From Melioribacteraceae bacterium (GTDB taxonomy: Bacteria > Bacteroidota > Ignavibacteria > Ignavibacteriales > Melioribacteraceae), in the NCBI GenBank assembly GCA_021740785.1, contig JAIOZI010000053.1:1-34991 (forward strand): a stretch of DNA of 34,991 nt. Reading direction: 5' to 3'. Positions 8,626 through 18,712 of the stretch are shown piece after piece; position 1 is the first letter of the stretch; each line of letters begins with the position of its first letter. The notes below the pieces were generated by a model. The model did no database searches and was not told the DNA's origin. It worked only from the letters and a program-made list of their open reading frames with translations. Position numbers and translations under genes: made by a program.

Positions 8626-8634
8626 AAAGATAGA

Positions 8635-8688
8635 TGTAAATAGAAATAATCAAAGGTATGACCGGAATTATATTTTCCAGTCATACCT
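8635..8688 (-). terminator. Rho-independent terminator of the BNR/T9SS gene
   Basis: The arms are 8675-8688 and 8654-8667. On the minus-strand RNA all 14 positions pair, one of them as a G-U wobble, around a 7-nt loop. A T-rich tract (TTTGATTATTTCTATTT) follows. It lies 28 nt beyond the stop codon of the gene at 8716. Confidence 0.8.
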
Positions 8689-8715
8689 GTTATTAAAAAT
8701 GAAATACATGTAGAA

Positions 8716-11700
8716 TTATTTTATCAGCATCATCTTCTTCACTGATGTATAATTACCTGCCTGCAATTTGTAGAAATATATACCGGTGGTTAAATTACTT
8801 GCATCGAAGGTAGCTTCGTATTCACCTACAGGTTTAAATTCATTCACTAATTCTTTTACCATTCTTCCTAAGACATCATAAACCTTTAACGTAACATAGG
8901 ATGGCTTCACAATAGTAAATCTAATTGTTGTTGTCGGATTAAAGGGGTTTGGATAGTTTTGTATATTCGGATGTAATTCCTTCTCAGTTTTCTTTGTTTT
9001 TTGTAGGTCATTTTCAACAGCGCCTTCAGGAAGTGTTGAGTAATCAAAAATATGACCTAAAGATGCAAATACACCGTTCTCCAGTACTATGTTTTTAATC
9101 CTACAATTACTTTTAATTTTTGTTTGCCCGTTAATTATTCCTAATCCGTTTAGAGGTATTTTAATTGTATTTCTAGTCTCCTCAATTTCCCCATTTCTAA
9201 GATTAAAATCATGTTTAATAGTTCTTAGAACTAAATTCCGTCTGTCGAACAATTTGAAAGCAATTCTCATATGACCGTTATTCTTAAATATATTGTTTAT
9301 TCCACTTCCTGAAATAGAAACATCATATACTATATTCTCAGCATTAATCGGTACATTAGATAGAATTGTTGATGCAAGTGAATCAAAACAATTTGACGGC
9401 GTTAAATTAAAATCACTCAGATCGGAAATAGAGAAATCCAATTTTTGAATTGTACCGTCATTAAGTTCGAAACCTATAGAATGTAATTTAATATTTAGAT
9501 AGGATCCGGTACTATCCAGCAATGAGATTGACCTTGTATAATATTCCAAGGGATCTATTGGATCGGTAAGAGTAAGTGTTTCTGAACTTAGTTCAATATC
9601 ATGAAGCGGATTTGAACCTTCGGTCCAAATATATTTTGCCGAATTACTTCCCATAGATAATGAAGGATATCTGCCAAATGTTGATATTAAGGTTGGCGCA
9701 TTCCAGTAGTGACTATTAAAGTGCATTTTATAACTACTATTTCCGAATTGTTCTGCCATTTGGAATACCAAGTCAATACTAGTTGCAGATTGAGCTGAAA
9801 TTGACGGAGCATCCTGACACTGGTAATATGTCTGAAAATACTCGTTTGGCCATGTGTTATAGTCTGTTGATCTTCGGTGATATATAACATGATCATAATA
9901 ACTGGAACCGGTGCCGGTTAGCTTTTTCCAGGCTGCATGAAGTTCGTGTTCGTTGGAGCCGGGCACATTAGTAATTGAAGGCTGCTTATTAACACCTCTA
10001 CCAGGGACTATGAGAGATAAATTGGTTGGACCTCCTGTCCAAGCAGAATTCCTGGTATCATAATATTCGTAGTAAACATGATCATCATAACTATTTGCGT
10101 AAGCTGCCGGGAAAACAATACCGTCTTGCAAGCCTGTTGTTAATGTTGGAGAATAGGAGGTGCTATAACCTGGTAGATCAGGAGTTCTTCTCCAACTGCC
10201 TGCCGATGGATTTGTAGATTCTGTTAAAAATGCATCAAGACCGCTATTACTCTGTAGAATTATCATTGAATTAGTATACTTAGATTGTATAACAGGTCTT
10301 GGACCTTCTGCAGAACTTCTATTAACCAATACATATTTATTTCCCCAGGTTGAGCCATTATCCGTACTCGCAGCAAAATACACATCGTAATCATTGCCGT
10401 TTGTATTCCTCTGCCACGTTGCATAAATATTTCCGCTGCTCTCTGAAATCGAGGGATAGCTGTTAAATCCGTTGCTTTCACTCAGCCTCACCGGCTCAAG
10501 CCACGAACTTCCTCCATCGGTTGTTTTGTGGTAAAATATTTCTCCGCCCGATGAGAATACAATATGGTAGTTCCCCGAACCATCCCTGACAACTTTTCGA
10601 CCGTTATTGCCAGCAGTTGCATTTTGATCAACGGATTTATTCTCTTCTGAATAATAGTCCAAACTATTGACTAAAGAATAATATATATTCGCAGTGTTAT
10701 CTCTATAATCTGTCCAGACACAATAACTATCCCCTCCAACTGAGTTAAAAATACCGTTATAATGGTTTTTATTTATAGAAACATTTGGATTTGAAATTCC
10801 TGATGACACAAGTATCGGTTCAAGAAAATTATTACCATGATCAAAGGATTCGATAATATAGGTTTTTAAAAATTGTGTATTTGTATAATGAAGAAACATA
10901 ACAGAAAGCTTCCCAGATTTATCAACGCTCATACAAGGCATTAAATGTTGCCCAGCTCCTAAGTCTCCAATTATCATAGGACTTTCCCAATTTTCACCTC
11001 CATTCGTTGAACGCACGAATTTTATCTTTAAATTGGTATTTGATTGTGAATATTGATCTGAATATACTATATAAATATAACCTGTTATAGGGTCAATTGA
11101 TACAAATGATATAAAAGAAGCATACTCAAGTGCTCCATAATTACCAAATCTAAAAGTAAAATTTGATATTGTGATTGGATAGCTAAATGTACGGCCACCA
11201 TCTTGTGATTTAGCCATTTCAAAAATACAACCGTTAAAACCCTGTATGTCATCAGCATCATACCAGAAAACATATAATTCACCATCTGGCCCAACCATTG
11301 GCATTGGGGAACCAACTCTATCTTCAGTAATTATCTTATTGGTTTCAGAAGGATATAAGTCTATATTTCCAGACATCACTGAAGAGCTTTCATCTAGTTC
11401 ATAAGGAGGAGAAATAAAAGATTCTCCACGATCTGATGAATAAGAGAATTTAATGATATCATTGTCCGTTACATCTACCCAGCAAACGTAAATTCTCCCG
11501 TCATAAATGCTACCCGAATTATCTATACACATGAAAGGTTTGTCAACATCATTGTTATCGGGATCTACACTTGTATAATTCCAATATGTACCGTTATTGT
11601 CAGTATAAACGGTATAAACAAGACCTAAAAATTTAGAGCCCTCATTTTGGGCAGGCCTTGCAAAATATGTATAGAATACTCTACCATTATTATCAATTGA

Positions 11701-11991
11701 AACGGAGGGGTCAATTCCAAAATAATAATTTGAATTGGGAGGTCCCCATAAAACTCCTTTATTCCATGTACTGCCCTTATCAGTAGAAAATCCATATCCA
11801 GCTTTGCAATCTGTTCCCCCACTATAATCATGGTAAACTGCAAACACATGTGATTTATTTAGAGGATTAATGCTAATATAAGGCTCAGTCTGATCTGAGG
11901 AGTTGTTGGTGATATTGATATTAATAAATTGAGCTATTACAATTTGAAGTGCTATAAATAAATATAATATAGTTAATATTAAAAATCTCAT
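8716..11991 (-). CDS. Secreted BNR/sialidase-fold repeat protein with T9SS type A sorting domain
   Basis: This 1091-aa protein has an N-terminal signal peptide ending at about A20 (IVIA|Q) and many Asp-box (S-x-D-x-G-x-T-W) motifs: STDKGSTW, SSDRGESF, SQDGGRTF, STNGGENW, TTDGGSSW and STDNGSTW. These mark one or two beta-propellers of the sialidase/BNR fold. I do not see a convincing sialidase arginine triad, so enzymatic activity should not be assumed. The last ~85 residues (NYPNPFNPTTTI ... VYDVLGRMV ... GIYFYKLQAG ... KKMMLIK) are a type A sorting domain that directs T9SS export and surface attachment. The start has an AGGGGG Shine-Dalgarno. It is the middle-sized member of three tandem T9SS cargo genes, probably transcribed separately. 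Confidence 0.9.
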   Translation of the reverse strand: MRFLILTILYLFIALQIVIAQFININITNNSSDQTEPYISINPLNKSHVFAVYHDYSGGTDCKAGYGFSTDKGSTWNKGVLWGPPNSNYYFGIDPSVSIDNNGRVFYTYFARPAQNEGSKFLGLVYTVYTDNNGTYWNYTSVDPDNNDVDKPFMCIDNSGSIYDGRIYVCWVDVTDNDIIKFSYSSDRGESFISPPYELDESSSVMSGNIDLYPSETNKIITEDRVGSPMPMVGPDGELYVFWYDADDIQGFNGCIFEMAKSQDGGRTFSYPITISNFTFRFGNYGALEYASFISFVSIDPITGYIYIVYSDQYSQSNTNLKIKFVRSTNGGENWESPMIIGDLGAGQHLMPCMSVDKSGKLSVMFLHYTNTQFLKTYIIESFDHGNNFLEPILVSSGISNPNVSINKNHYNGIFNSVGGDSYCVWTDYRDNTANIYYSLVNSLDYYSEENKSVDQNATAGNNGRKVVRDGSGNYHIVFSSGGEIFYHKTTDGGSSWLEPVRLSESNGFNSYPSISESSGNIYATWQRNTNGNDYDVYFAASTDNGSTWGNKYVLVNRSSAEGPRPVIQSKYTNSMIILQSNSGLDAFLTESTNPSAGSWRRTPDLPGYSTSYSPTLTTGLQDGIVFPAAYANSYDDHVYYEYYDTRNSAWTGGPTNLSLIVPGRGVNKQPSITNVPGSNEHELHAAWKKLTGTGSSYYDHVIYHRRSTDYNTWPNEYFQTYYQCQDAPSISAQSATSIDLVFQMAEQFGNSSYKMHFNSHYWNAPTLISTFGRYPSLSMGSNSAKYIWTEGSNPLHDIELSSETLTLTDPIDPLEYYTRSISLLDSTGSYLNIKLHSIGFELNDGTIQKLDFSISDLSDFNLTPSNCFDSLASTILSNVPINAENIVYDVSISGSGINNIFKNNGHMRIAFKLFDRRNLVLRTIKHDFNLRNGEIEETRNTIKIPLNGLGIINGQTKIKSNCRIKNIVLENGVFASLGHIFDYSTLPEGAVENDLQKTKKTEKELHPNIQNYPNPFNPTTTIRFTIVKPSYVTLKVYDVLGRMVKELVNEFKPVGEYEATFDASNLTTGIYFYKLQAGNYTSVKKMMLIK

Positions 11992-12025
11992 AGTTGTATC
12001 CCCCTATATCATTATATTATAATGT

Positions 12026-12048
12026 ATTTAATTAGTTACTAATTAAAT
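12026..12048. promoter_or_regulatory. Perfect 11-bp palindrome upstream of the BNR/T9SS gene
   Basis: Arms 12026-12036 and 12038-12048 (ATTTAATTAGT and its exact reverse complement) flank a single T. It lies 35 nt before the BNR gene start and 34 nt after the stop of the LVIVD gene. It could be an operator or part of a bidirectional terminator. A second weak hairpin (12061-12082, ATTTGTTT/AAACAAAT) overlaps the LVIVD stop codon. Confidence 0.4.
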
Positions 12049-12081
12049 CAATAATAACTTATTTGTTTGTCAGGAAACAAA

Positions 12082-14385
12082 TTACTTTAATATCAAAAAC
12101 TTTTTCGTATATATTATATCGCCAGAAGTCATTTTATAGAAATAAATGCCTGAGCATAAATTGTTCGAATCAAATCTAATTTTATACATACCTCTATGAT
12201 ATACTCCAGCCGCAATATTGCCAATTTTCCTTCCAAGCAGGTCAAAAAGCTCGATTGTTATAAAACTTTGTTTTGGTATATAAAATTTAATTACTGTTTG
12301 ATTATTAAAAGGATTAGGATAATTCTGATATAAATAGTATTCATTTGGAATAATATTTTCTGTTAATTTAATTTTTGATATCAGATTATTTTTCAATATC
12401 CATATTCCATAATAACCACGGGTAACTATTAAATTTTCATATATGTTGCAGACATCCAAAGCGGAACCATTATCTTCAACTAAAGAGAGCTCAATGGGAT
12501 TTGTTCTATCTGAAATATCAACAACACCAAAATATCCGTTTGCCCAATAATAGAAATCATCATATACATGTGTATGCAAAGAACTAAATCCACCAAGACT
12601 TCTTCCCATCCGACCTATTATTGAGGGATTAATCGGATCTGAAATGTTCAATATAAATAAAGTATCTAGTCTGTCGGCGTAGGCATAAGAATCATCGACT
12701 TCAATACCCAGGATATGTGTTGAATCTTGAAAAACATTTACTTCATTCGGATATGATGGATCTTTGATATTTAATATTCTTAATCCTCTGTTGGAAGTAG
12801 CTAAGTATAATATTGTGTCTTTTATTGCCGTATTAAATGTGTGATAATTTCCGACCATACAGCTTACAAATTCCGGAGATTGAGGATCAGTTACATCTAT
12901 TATTTCCAAAAGCGTATCATTTTCAGTTCGTGTGACTTGGGTAACTATCAAAAAATTATCTGATTTTGTAATTGAACTAACAAGTATAACATCGTTCCTT
13001 GCTTTATAATGACTTAATATTTCAGGATGTTTAGGATCATTTATATTTATAATCCATAAACCATCGGTTGAATCAGTAGGAAATACATTTTTTTGATTAT
13101 AAACATAAGCTAATGTATCATCAATAAGTAAATTTACTGCACTTCCAGTCGTATTTATATTTGATACCGGTTGAATATCAGTCGAAAGTGTACAATCAAG
13201 AATCCAAAGCCCAGAGAATCCGCAAGTAATAAATGCTAAATTTTCTTTGGTTTCTACCTCAAATACATAACCTCCGGTTGGGAAAAAGGATGAGATATTT
13301 AAATATTCGGGATCGGATGCATCTATTATAAAGAACCCATTCGAAAAAGAAGATAATAAAACATTTTCTGAAAATGTTAGCCCTGTCGAACTTATCCCTT
13401 GTACCATTGGATTCATTAAACTATCCATAATTTCTGGTTGATAAATATCAGAAATATCAATTGAAAGTATTTGTCCTAAGTCTGTTCCAGTAAAAATAAT
13501 ACTTATATCATCATTACAAGTAATCTTAGCAAAATCTTCCGGTGATTCAATTTCAACTTGCCCTAATAATGTAGGTTCATTTGGTAATGAAACATTATAA
13601 ATTTTCAAATAATTTGTTCCCGACCCGTGGATTCCAATAAATAATATTGAATCTTTTAGGCAAGCGGAAAATCCGGAACCATCAACATAGAATTCATTTC
13701 TACTTAATGAATCCGGATTGCTCACATCTACAATATACATCCAAGATATCTCAGGATTACCTACGTATACAGAGTTTTCTTTTACTGCAATGCAATTCGC
13801 TCTTTCTCCGCCTACCGGAATAAATCCTCTTTTTACGGGATTTTGAATATCGGAAAAATCAACTACAAGCATATGTCCGCTAATTGTTGAAACATATGCA
13901 AAATTATTAGATACCGCTAAATTAATCGGTCCGCCGCTTAAACTAATCTCAGATATTTTTCCCGGGTTATCGGGATCACTAATATCAATAAAATGTAATC
14001 CACCTCCCCGGCAAACAACAGCTATTGTATCTAAAAGTCTTATCTCATAAATGTAATTTTCAATCCAAAACTCTCCAATAATATTCGGGTTGGATGGAGC
14101 ACTTATATCAAGCACTTGAAAATTTTGTCCGTTACCTATGTATGCATAATTATCCTTCACTTCTACAGCGCTGCATTCACCCCATGTCCATCTTCCGGCT
14201 AGTGTTAACATACTGTCATCAAAGGTGGTTCTGCTTTCATATTGAGCGTAATCTTGGTTATAATAATCAGGTAAGTGATTTTTATATTGATTGAATTGCG
14301 GATTGTAGTTTTGCTGCTGTGCAATTAGATAAGATTGCAGAAAAAGTGCAATTAAGAAAACCGGTAAGATTTGTTTTAATATCAC
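12082..14385 (-). CDS. Secreted LVIVD-repeat beta-propeller protein with T9SS type A sorting domain
   Basis: The N-terminus (ILKQILPVFLIALFLQSYLIA|Q) is a Sec signal peptide. The main body, about residues 45-660, is a long run of LVIVD-type repeats of about 45 aa, each with a Y(A/V)Y core and a V(L/V)DISDPxNP turn (for example VLDISAPSNP, FIDISDPDNP, VVDISDRTNP), predicted to form beta-propellers. The last ~80 residues (NYPNPFNNQTVI ... FDLLGRKIG ... GIYFYKMTSG) are a T9SS type A sorting domain, so the protein should be surface-exposed. I chose the GTG at 14385 as the start because a GGAG lies 5 nt upstream and the signal peptide then begins properly. The open frame can be extended 21 nt to a TTG. 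The ligand is unknown. Confidence 0.87.
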   Translation of the reverse strand: MILKQILPVFLIALFLQSYLIAQQQNYNPQFNQYKNHLPDYYNQDYAQYESRTTFDDSMLTLAGRWTWGECSAVEVKDNYAYIGNGQNFQVLDISAPSNPNIIGEFWIENYIYEIRLLDTIAVVCRGGGLHFIDISDPDNPGKISEISLSGGPINLAVSNNFAYVSTISGHMLVVDFSDIQNPVKRGFIPVGGERANCIAVKENSVYVGNPEISWMYIVDVSNPDSLSRNEFYVDGSGFSACLKDSILFIGIHGSGTNYLKIYNVSLPNEPTLLGQVEIESPEDFAKITCNDDISIIFTGTDLGQILSIDISDIYQPEIMDSLMNPMVQGISSTGLTFSENVLLSSFSNGFFIIDASDPEYLNISSFFPTGGYVFEVETKENLAFITCGFSGLWILDCTLSTDIQPVSNINTTGSAVNLLIDDTLAYVYNQKNVFPTDSTDGLWIININDPKHPEILSHYKARNDVILVSSITKSDNFLIVTQVTRTENDTLLEIIDVTDPQSPEFVSCMVGNYHTFNTAIKDTILYLATSNRGLRILNIKDPSYPNEVNVFQDSTHILGIEVDDSYAYADRLDTLFILNISDPINPSIIGRMGRSLGGFSSLHTHVYDDFYYWANGYFGVVDISDRTNPIELSLVEDNGSALDVCNIYENLIVTRGYYGIWILKNNLISKIKLTENIIPNEYYLYQNYPNPFNNQTVIKFYIPKQSFITIELFDLLGRKIGNIAAGVYHRGMYKIRFDSNNLCSGIYFYKMTSGDIIYTKKFLILK

Positions 14386-14697
14386 CCCAACTCCAGGTTG
14401 TAACAAAAGTTAAAGTACAATAATTATTTTAAAAGGCAAGGGGAAAAATTATCGCCAACCTACGGGAAGGATTCCTCCTTTGTTGAAACTTCCCCCTACA
14501 CATAAATTGTTTCGGTGGTCAAGGCAGAGGAGAATAGAACAATCCGATCATTGAAGATGATCAACAAAACCTCTTGCAAATTGAAATCTGTTGCTAATAA
14601 TAATTAGTCAATCAAATAACTCCCATTCTCCTTTTCTCCACTTCAAATACAATTTCCAAGAATGAACAGCCTCGTAGAGGCGATATTTTGACAAGGT
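14386..14697. other. Intergenic region between two T9SS genes
   Basis: No gene is seen. It contains a small perfect hairpin, GCCTC-GTA-GAGGC, at 14669-14681, just beyond the stop of the protease gene, and GATCAT/ATGATC at about 14546-14562. The promoter of the LVIVD gene would lie in the A+T-rich part just above 14406. The hairpin has no T-run on the minus strand, so I do not call it a terminator. Confidence 0.5.
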
Positions 14698-17601
14698 CTA
14701 TTTTAACAGCGTCATCTTTTTTGTATCTGTAAAATTATCCGTCTGAAGTTTATATAGATATATGCCGCTTGCTAATTTCGAACCGTCAAATTGAACCTGG
14801 TGAAACCCGGCATCCATTTCTGTATTAATGAGGTCAATTATTTTTTCGCCCAACACATTATAAACGGAAAGCTTTACATTTCCCGGTTCAGTAAGCGAGA
14901 ATTTAATTTTTGTAGATGGATTAAATGGATTCGGGTAATTCTGGAGCAGCTTGTAAGAATATGGAGAAGCATCATCATCAACATTAACGGGTGGAGCCAT
15001 GCCTGCACCGCTGACTGTTAAATCATCAATAAACCATCCGTGTTTCGTGATGGAAACATCCGAGCCGAAATCGAACTTGATTCTAATTTCGTTTCCTTGT
15101 GAAACATACCCGCTGATATCAAACGACACAAATTCCCAGCCGCCGGATGTACCGGTAAACGCTTCTTCACCTGAGAGTGGATTCGAAAAACTGGATGAAA
15201 TTTCACCATCATATCCACCATCCGGTTGAATTATAACATAATTTGCATCATTGATCATAAGTTTAACATTACCTCCGTCATACCCGCTTTCAATATCGTA
15301 CCAATGCCAAAATGAAATAGTGCAGTTGTCATCGAATACTTGAAGAGCTTCTGTTTCCATTGATGAGAGCATTTCGTCGTGATAATCTGTGTTAAGAAGA
15401 GTTCCCCATAAACCCGTTCCGCTGTGAGGTACTGGCGATACAGCAGGTTCGCCCCATTCCCAATCATTATTTGATATCATGCCTCCGTTTGATGTATCGA
15501 AATTATCTTCGTAACTGACGAGATTAACCACATTAAAAAGATAGTAGTTCGATTCACCCGGAAGATATGAATGATTCTGATTTGTAGATGAATCAACGGC
15601 AATCACTCTGTATCGAATTTCATCATCTAATGTAATTTCATCCGGGGTCAATGGGAAAACCGCTTGAAACTCATTTGAAGAATTGATGCGGAGAAGAGGG
15701 AAATCCGTTTCCAATCCGTCGTTATGTTTATACCTAACATATACCGAATCAACACCGACATTATCTGTTACGGCTGCTTTCACATCCGGGGGCCATGTAA
15801 AAATTGATTGCCCGCCAAGCGGTGTATGAATAATTTCGGGAAGGATTTCATCAGGTCCCACATAAAAAGAAAATAGTTCGTTCGGTGCGTTGACCGGCAG
15901 AGTGGATGTAACACCTGAAGCATTTGACGCTTTTATATAATAGTAGAAAGTTCCGCTGTTCCGCGAACTTGGTATGACTGCATCATATAAATTTCCGGTC
16001 CCGGTATAAATCAACGCGGTTGAATCGAATGATAAAGAATCATTAAACGAATAATAAACAAATAGATCATCTGTGTTAATGTCAAGTTCCGATTCGAGAT
16101 TAACATTCACCAAATGTGTCCGAGTCATATCTTCCGTATCGCTTAACGGATCATGAAATATCTGCACTCTGAAATAATTGATTGCTTCAAGAGTATTTAA
16201 AATTCCCCAGCCGTAATATCTATCCGGTGCATCTGCTTGTGATGCGGTATTGCGCATTGCATCTCTAACCTGCATCGGTGTTAAACTTGGGTTTGCACTT
16301 AGTATCAAAGCTGCGACGCCGGCAGAAAGGGGACAGCTAAAAGAAGTTCCGCTTGCCGTAGTATAATCGGATGTTCCGAATGAACTTGCAACAACCACAC
16401 CTGAACCCATCGCCATAACATCGGGCTTTATTCTTCCGTCGGCAGTAGGACCGACACTGCTGAATCCAACACGTTCACCATCCGAATAGACTGCTCCGGC
16501 AGCAATTACACTGTCTCCGTCAGCCGGGGCGACAAGCGTGTTGTGAGTCTCATGATCATATTCATTACCCGCTGAATTGACTACTACAATTCCTTTAGAG
16601 ACGGCAAGGTCTGCCGCAATAGTTATCAATGCTGTGTTTCCATCCATATCTTCCCAAGAATAACTATCATAAGGAGAGTCATAAGTAAAATAGCCTAGAG
16701 ATGTAGAAGTAACATCAACCCCGATACTATCCGCCCATTCCATCGCTGCAATCCAATTGTCTTCCTCAACAGGGGTTTCGCTATCCGTGTTTTCCGTTTT
16801 AGCGATTATGTATGCAGCATTAAAAGCCGGACCGATTAACTGACCTTCTTTAAATCCCCCAATTGTTGATAATGTTTTTGTTCCATGACTTCCTTCGCCC
16901 ATGTCGGATTCATCGCCGACATTGCCGTCGTTGTTTACAAAATCCCATGCTGCGATAATATTCATTTCATCAAAAACTTCATGAGGCAGATTATTGAAAC
17001 CGGCATCCATTACGCAAATAGTAATTCCTTCGCCGGTTATTCCCATATCGTGAACGGCGGGTACATTAATTTGCTGAAGTTGTGTGTATGACGATCCGTA
17101 ATTATAAGTATGGTCATTCGGTCTCTGAGGTTTTAAAATTGATCTGGATTCTTCTGCTGATTCAACATCCTTTTTTACTCTAAACTTTCTAACGATATCT
17201 ATCTTTTTAATAAAGTCCAATGGCGCAATTTCATTTAATAACTGAGGTGATAGATACCCGCTTACGGCATTCAGCCATTTTGAATTATGTTTAACTTGAA
17301 CGCCTCTCTCACTTAAAATAGAGATGTAATTTTCATTAACGGGTAAATCGGAAAACTTAATAGTATTTCCGGGTTGAAGTTTATTTTCTCTTCTTGTAAT
17401 TGATTTTTTTGATAAAAAAGTTTCGGGATTTTCATAGTATGATGTAAGATCAGTACCCTTATCTTTAAAATAAATCCAAACGTGAAGTTCATCTTCAGCA
17501 GTAACAGATTTTTTATGAAGTGCTTGAGTGATTTTTGAATTTTGTGCTGTTAAATTAATTGATAATAATAGCGCTACAACGAATAGAATAAAATACTTCA
17601 T
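14698..17601 (-). CDS. Secreted subtilisin-like (S8) serine protease with T9SS type A sorting domain
   Basis: This 967-aa protein has a signal peptide (1-19, SINLTA|Q), a prodomain of about 130 residues, then an S8 peptidase domain at about 185-475. The catalytic triad is D199 (VMDAG), H239 (GSHGT) and S420 (SGTSFSCP), with the oxyanion asparagine N345 (NSAGN). All are present, so the enzyme should be active. Ig-like or spacer regions follow, then at about 710-870 a jelly-roll domain (SFWHWYDIE ... GNEIRIKFDFGSD ... GWFIDDLTV) like those in immune-inhibitor-A-type proteases. The last ~80 residues (NYPNPFNPSTKI ... VYNVLGEKI ... GIYLYKLQT) form a T9SS sorting domain. It is probably an extracellular protease for nutrient acquisition or processing of surface proteins. 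Confidence 0.95.
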   Translation of the reverse strand: MKYFILFVVALLLSINLTAQNSKITQALHKKSVTAEDELHVWIYFKDKGTDLTSYYENPETFLSKKSITRRENKLQPGNTIKFSDLPVNENYISILSERGVQVKHNSKWLNAVSGYLSPQLLNEIAPLDFIKKIDIVRKFRVKKDVESAEESRSILKPQRPNDHTYNYGSSYTQLQQINVPAVHDMGITGEGITICVMDAGFNNLPHEVFDEMNIIAAWDFVNNDGNVGDESDMGEGSHGTKTLSTIGGFKEGQLIGPAFNAAYIIAKTENTDSETPVEEDNWIAAMEWADSIGVDVTSTSLGYFTYDSPYDSYSWEDMDGNTALITIAADLAVSKGIVVVNSAGNEYDHETHNTLVAPADGDSVIAAGAVYSDGERVGFSSVGPTADGRIKPDVMAMGSGVVVASSFGTSDYTTASGTSFSCPLSAGVAALILSANPSLTPMQVRDAMRNTASQADAPDRYYGWGILNTLEAINYFRVQIFHDPLSDTEDMTRTHLVNVNLESELDINTDDLFVYYSFNDSLSFDSTALIYTGTGNLYDAVIPSSRNSGTFYYYIKASNASGVTSTLPVNAPNELFSFYVGPDEILPEIIHTPLGGQSIFTWPPDVKAAVTDNVGVDSVYVRYKHNDGLETDFPLLRINSSNEFQAVFPLTPDEITLDDEIRYRVIAVDSSTNQNHSYLPGESNYYLFNVVNLVSYEDNFDTSNGGMISNNDWEWGEPAVSPVPHSGTGLWGTLLNTDYHDEMLSSMETEALQVFDDNCTISFWHWYDIESGYDGGNVKLMINDANYVIIQPDGGYDGEISSSFSNPLSGEEAFTGTSGGWEFVSFDISGYVSQGNEIRIKFDFGSDVSITKHGWFIDDLTVSGAGMAPPVNVDDDASPYSYKLLQNYPNPFNPSTKIKFSLTEPGNVKLSVYNVLGEKIIDLINTEMDAGFHQVQFDGSKLASGIYLYKLQTDNFTDTKKMTLLK

Positions 17602-17631
17602 ACTCCCCTCAATATTTTCGAAAAAAAATAA

Positions 17632-17734
17632 ATGAGCCTGCTCTAAAAATGTAAAATTAATAATAAAACTCTTTTATTTCGCAATAAAATCGGAATCAAA
17701 AAAAATCAATTTGGGATTTTTAGAATCGGCTCAT
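17632..17734. repeat. Long-range inverted repeat upstream of the S8 protease gene
   Basis: The segment at 17632-17649 (ATGAGCC, 4 nt, CTAAAAA) is matched in reverse complement at 17717-17734 (TTTTTAG, 4 nt, GGCTCAT). The two lie about 70 nt apart in the leader region. It could fold the 5' leader or be a pair of protein-binding half sites. Confidence 0.4.
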
Positions 17735-17811
17735 AAATATAAAATATATTTTGTTAATATGTAGAATTTACTGAAAAGCGAAGTAAAATTTGCACTTGTG
17801 TCAAAAATAAA

Positions 17812-18114
17812 TTATGCATAATGGTCTTTCTTTAATACAAGTTTCTTGACCTTTGTAAGATTTATTTTTTTTCTTGCACGCCAAAGATTATAATTATTTT
17901 GCATGCTGAGCCAACTTTCCGGGGATCGTCCTAGTGTTTTCGAAAGTCTTAATGCCATTTCCGGACTGATACTGCTCTGACCATTAAGAATACGATTAAA
18001 AGTTGAGGGAGCAACATTTAACATTTCTGCTACTTTCCTATAACTTACCTCTAATGTATCAAGATAAACTTCCTTTATAAATTCACCCGGATGGGGTGGG
18101 TTGTACATATTCAT
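17812..18114 (-). CDS. higA: HigA-family antitoxin (XRE-type HTH)
   Basis: This 100-aa protein starts with HPGEFIKEVYLD, the hallmark of HigA/VapI antitoxins. A helix-turn-helix follows (about residues 25-60, SYRKVAEMLNVAPSTFNRILNG) and then ALRLSKTLGRSPESWL. It should neutralise the toxin encoded just upstream and repress the shared promoter. The toxin stop and antitoxin start share a base (TAATG at 18116-18112), so translation is coupled. Toxin-first order is typical of higBA. It is the last gene before the T9SS cluster. Confidence 0.93.
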   Translation of the reverse strand: MNMYNPPHPGEFIKEVYLDTLEVSYRKVAEMLNVAPSTFNRILNGQSSISPEMALRLSKTLGRSPESWLSMQNNYNLWRARKKINLTKVKKLVLKKDHYA

Positions 18115-18392
18115 TAGTGATAATCCTTATAATCTAATAAAAATACGTTTCCATCTTCAAATTTGAACGTCAGTCGCCAATTATCGCTTACATCGATAGA
18201 CCATAGGTTTTCCATTTTTCCTTTCAATTGATGCAGCCGAAAACCCGGTAAATCCATATCTTTAATTACGTTGGCAGTATGCAAGGCTGCCAAACGCATT
18301 CGTAATTTATTTTTATGGGCATGAAGAATGCCTGACGAATTGCCAGTTTTGAAAAATCTTTCTAATCCTTTGTGCTTAATCGATTTTATCAT
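18114..18392 (-). CDS. higB: HigB-family toxin (RelE/ParE superfamily mRNA interferase)
   Basis: The protein is 92 aa from the ATG at 18392. It is a HigB-type RelE-fold ribosome-dependent endoribonuclease. Family features are KGLERFFKTG near the start, RLAALHTA, DMDLPGFRLHQLKG and the C-terminal WSIDVSDNWRLTFKFEDG with the functional Arg. The open frame extends to a TTG at 18431, but that would put the operator repeat (18415-18442) inside the gene, and family members begin MIKSIKHKGL, so I chose 18392. A TATCTTTC box ends only 5 nt upstream of this ATG, so the mRNA may be almost leaderless. Confidence 0.92.
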   Translation of the reverse strand: MIKSIKHKGLERFFKTGNSSGILHAHKNKLRMRLAALHTANVIKDMDLPGFRLHQLKGKMENLWSIDVSDNWRLTFKFEDGNVFLLDYKDYH

Positions 18393-18397
18393 TATTT

Positions 18398-18442
18398 GAA
18401 AGATATATACATATTGCGCAACACGCAACAATTAATTGCGCA
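18398..18442 (-). promoter_or_regulatory. higBA promoter/operator
   Basis: TATCTTTC on the minus strand (18398-18405) matches 7 of 8 positions of the Bacteroidota -7 element TAnnTTTG. Just upstream lies an inverted repeat, TGCGCAA (18415-18421) and TTGCGCA (18436-18442), with 14 nt between the arms. This is the expected place for HigA autorepression. Confidence 0.55.
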
Positions 18443-18499
18443 GGAGATTATAGATACTCGATTCTTGATACTGATATATTATGATTTATTTGGCAACAT

Positions 18500-18710
<211 letters not shown>

Positions 18711-18712
18711 GC

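Noticed and set aside
18393-18431. Upstream TTG start of higB
   Set aside because: It would place the operator palindrome inside the coding sequence and add residues not found in the family.
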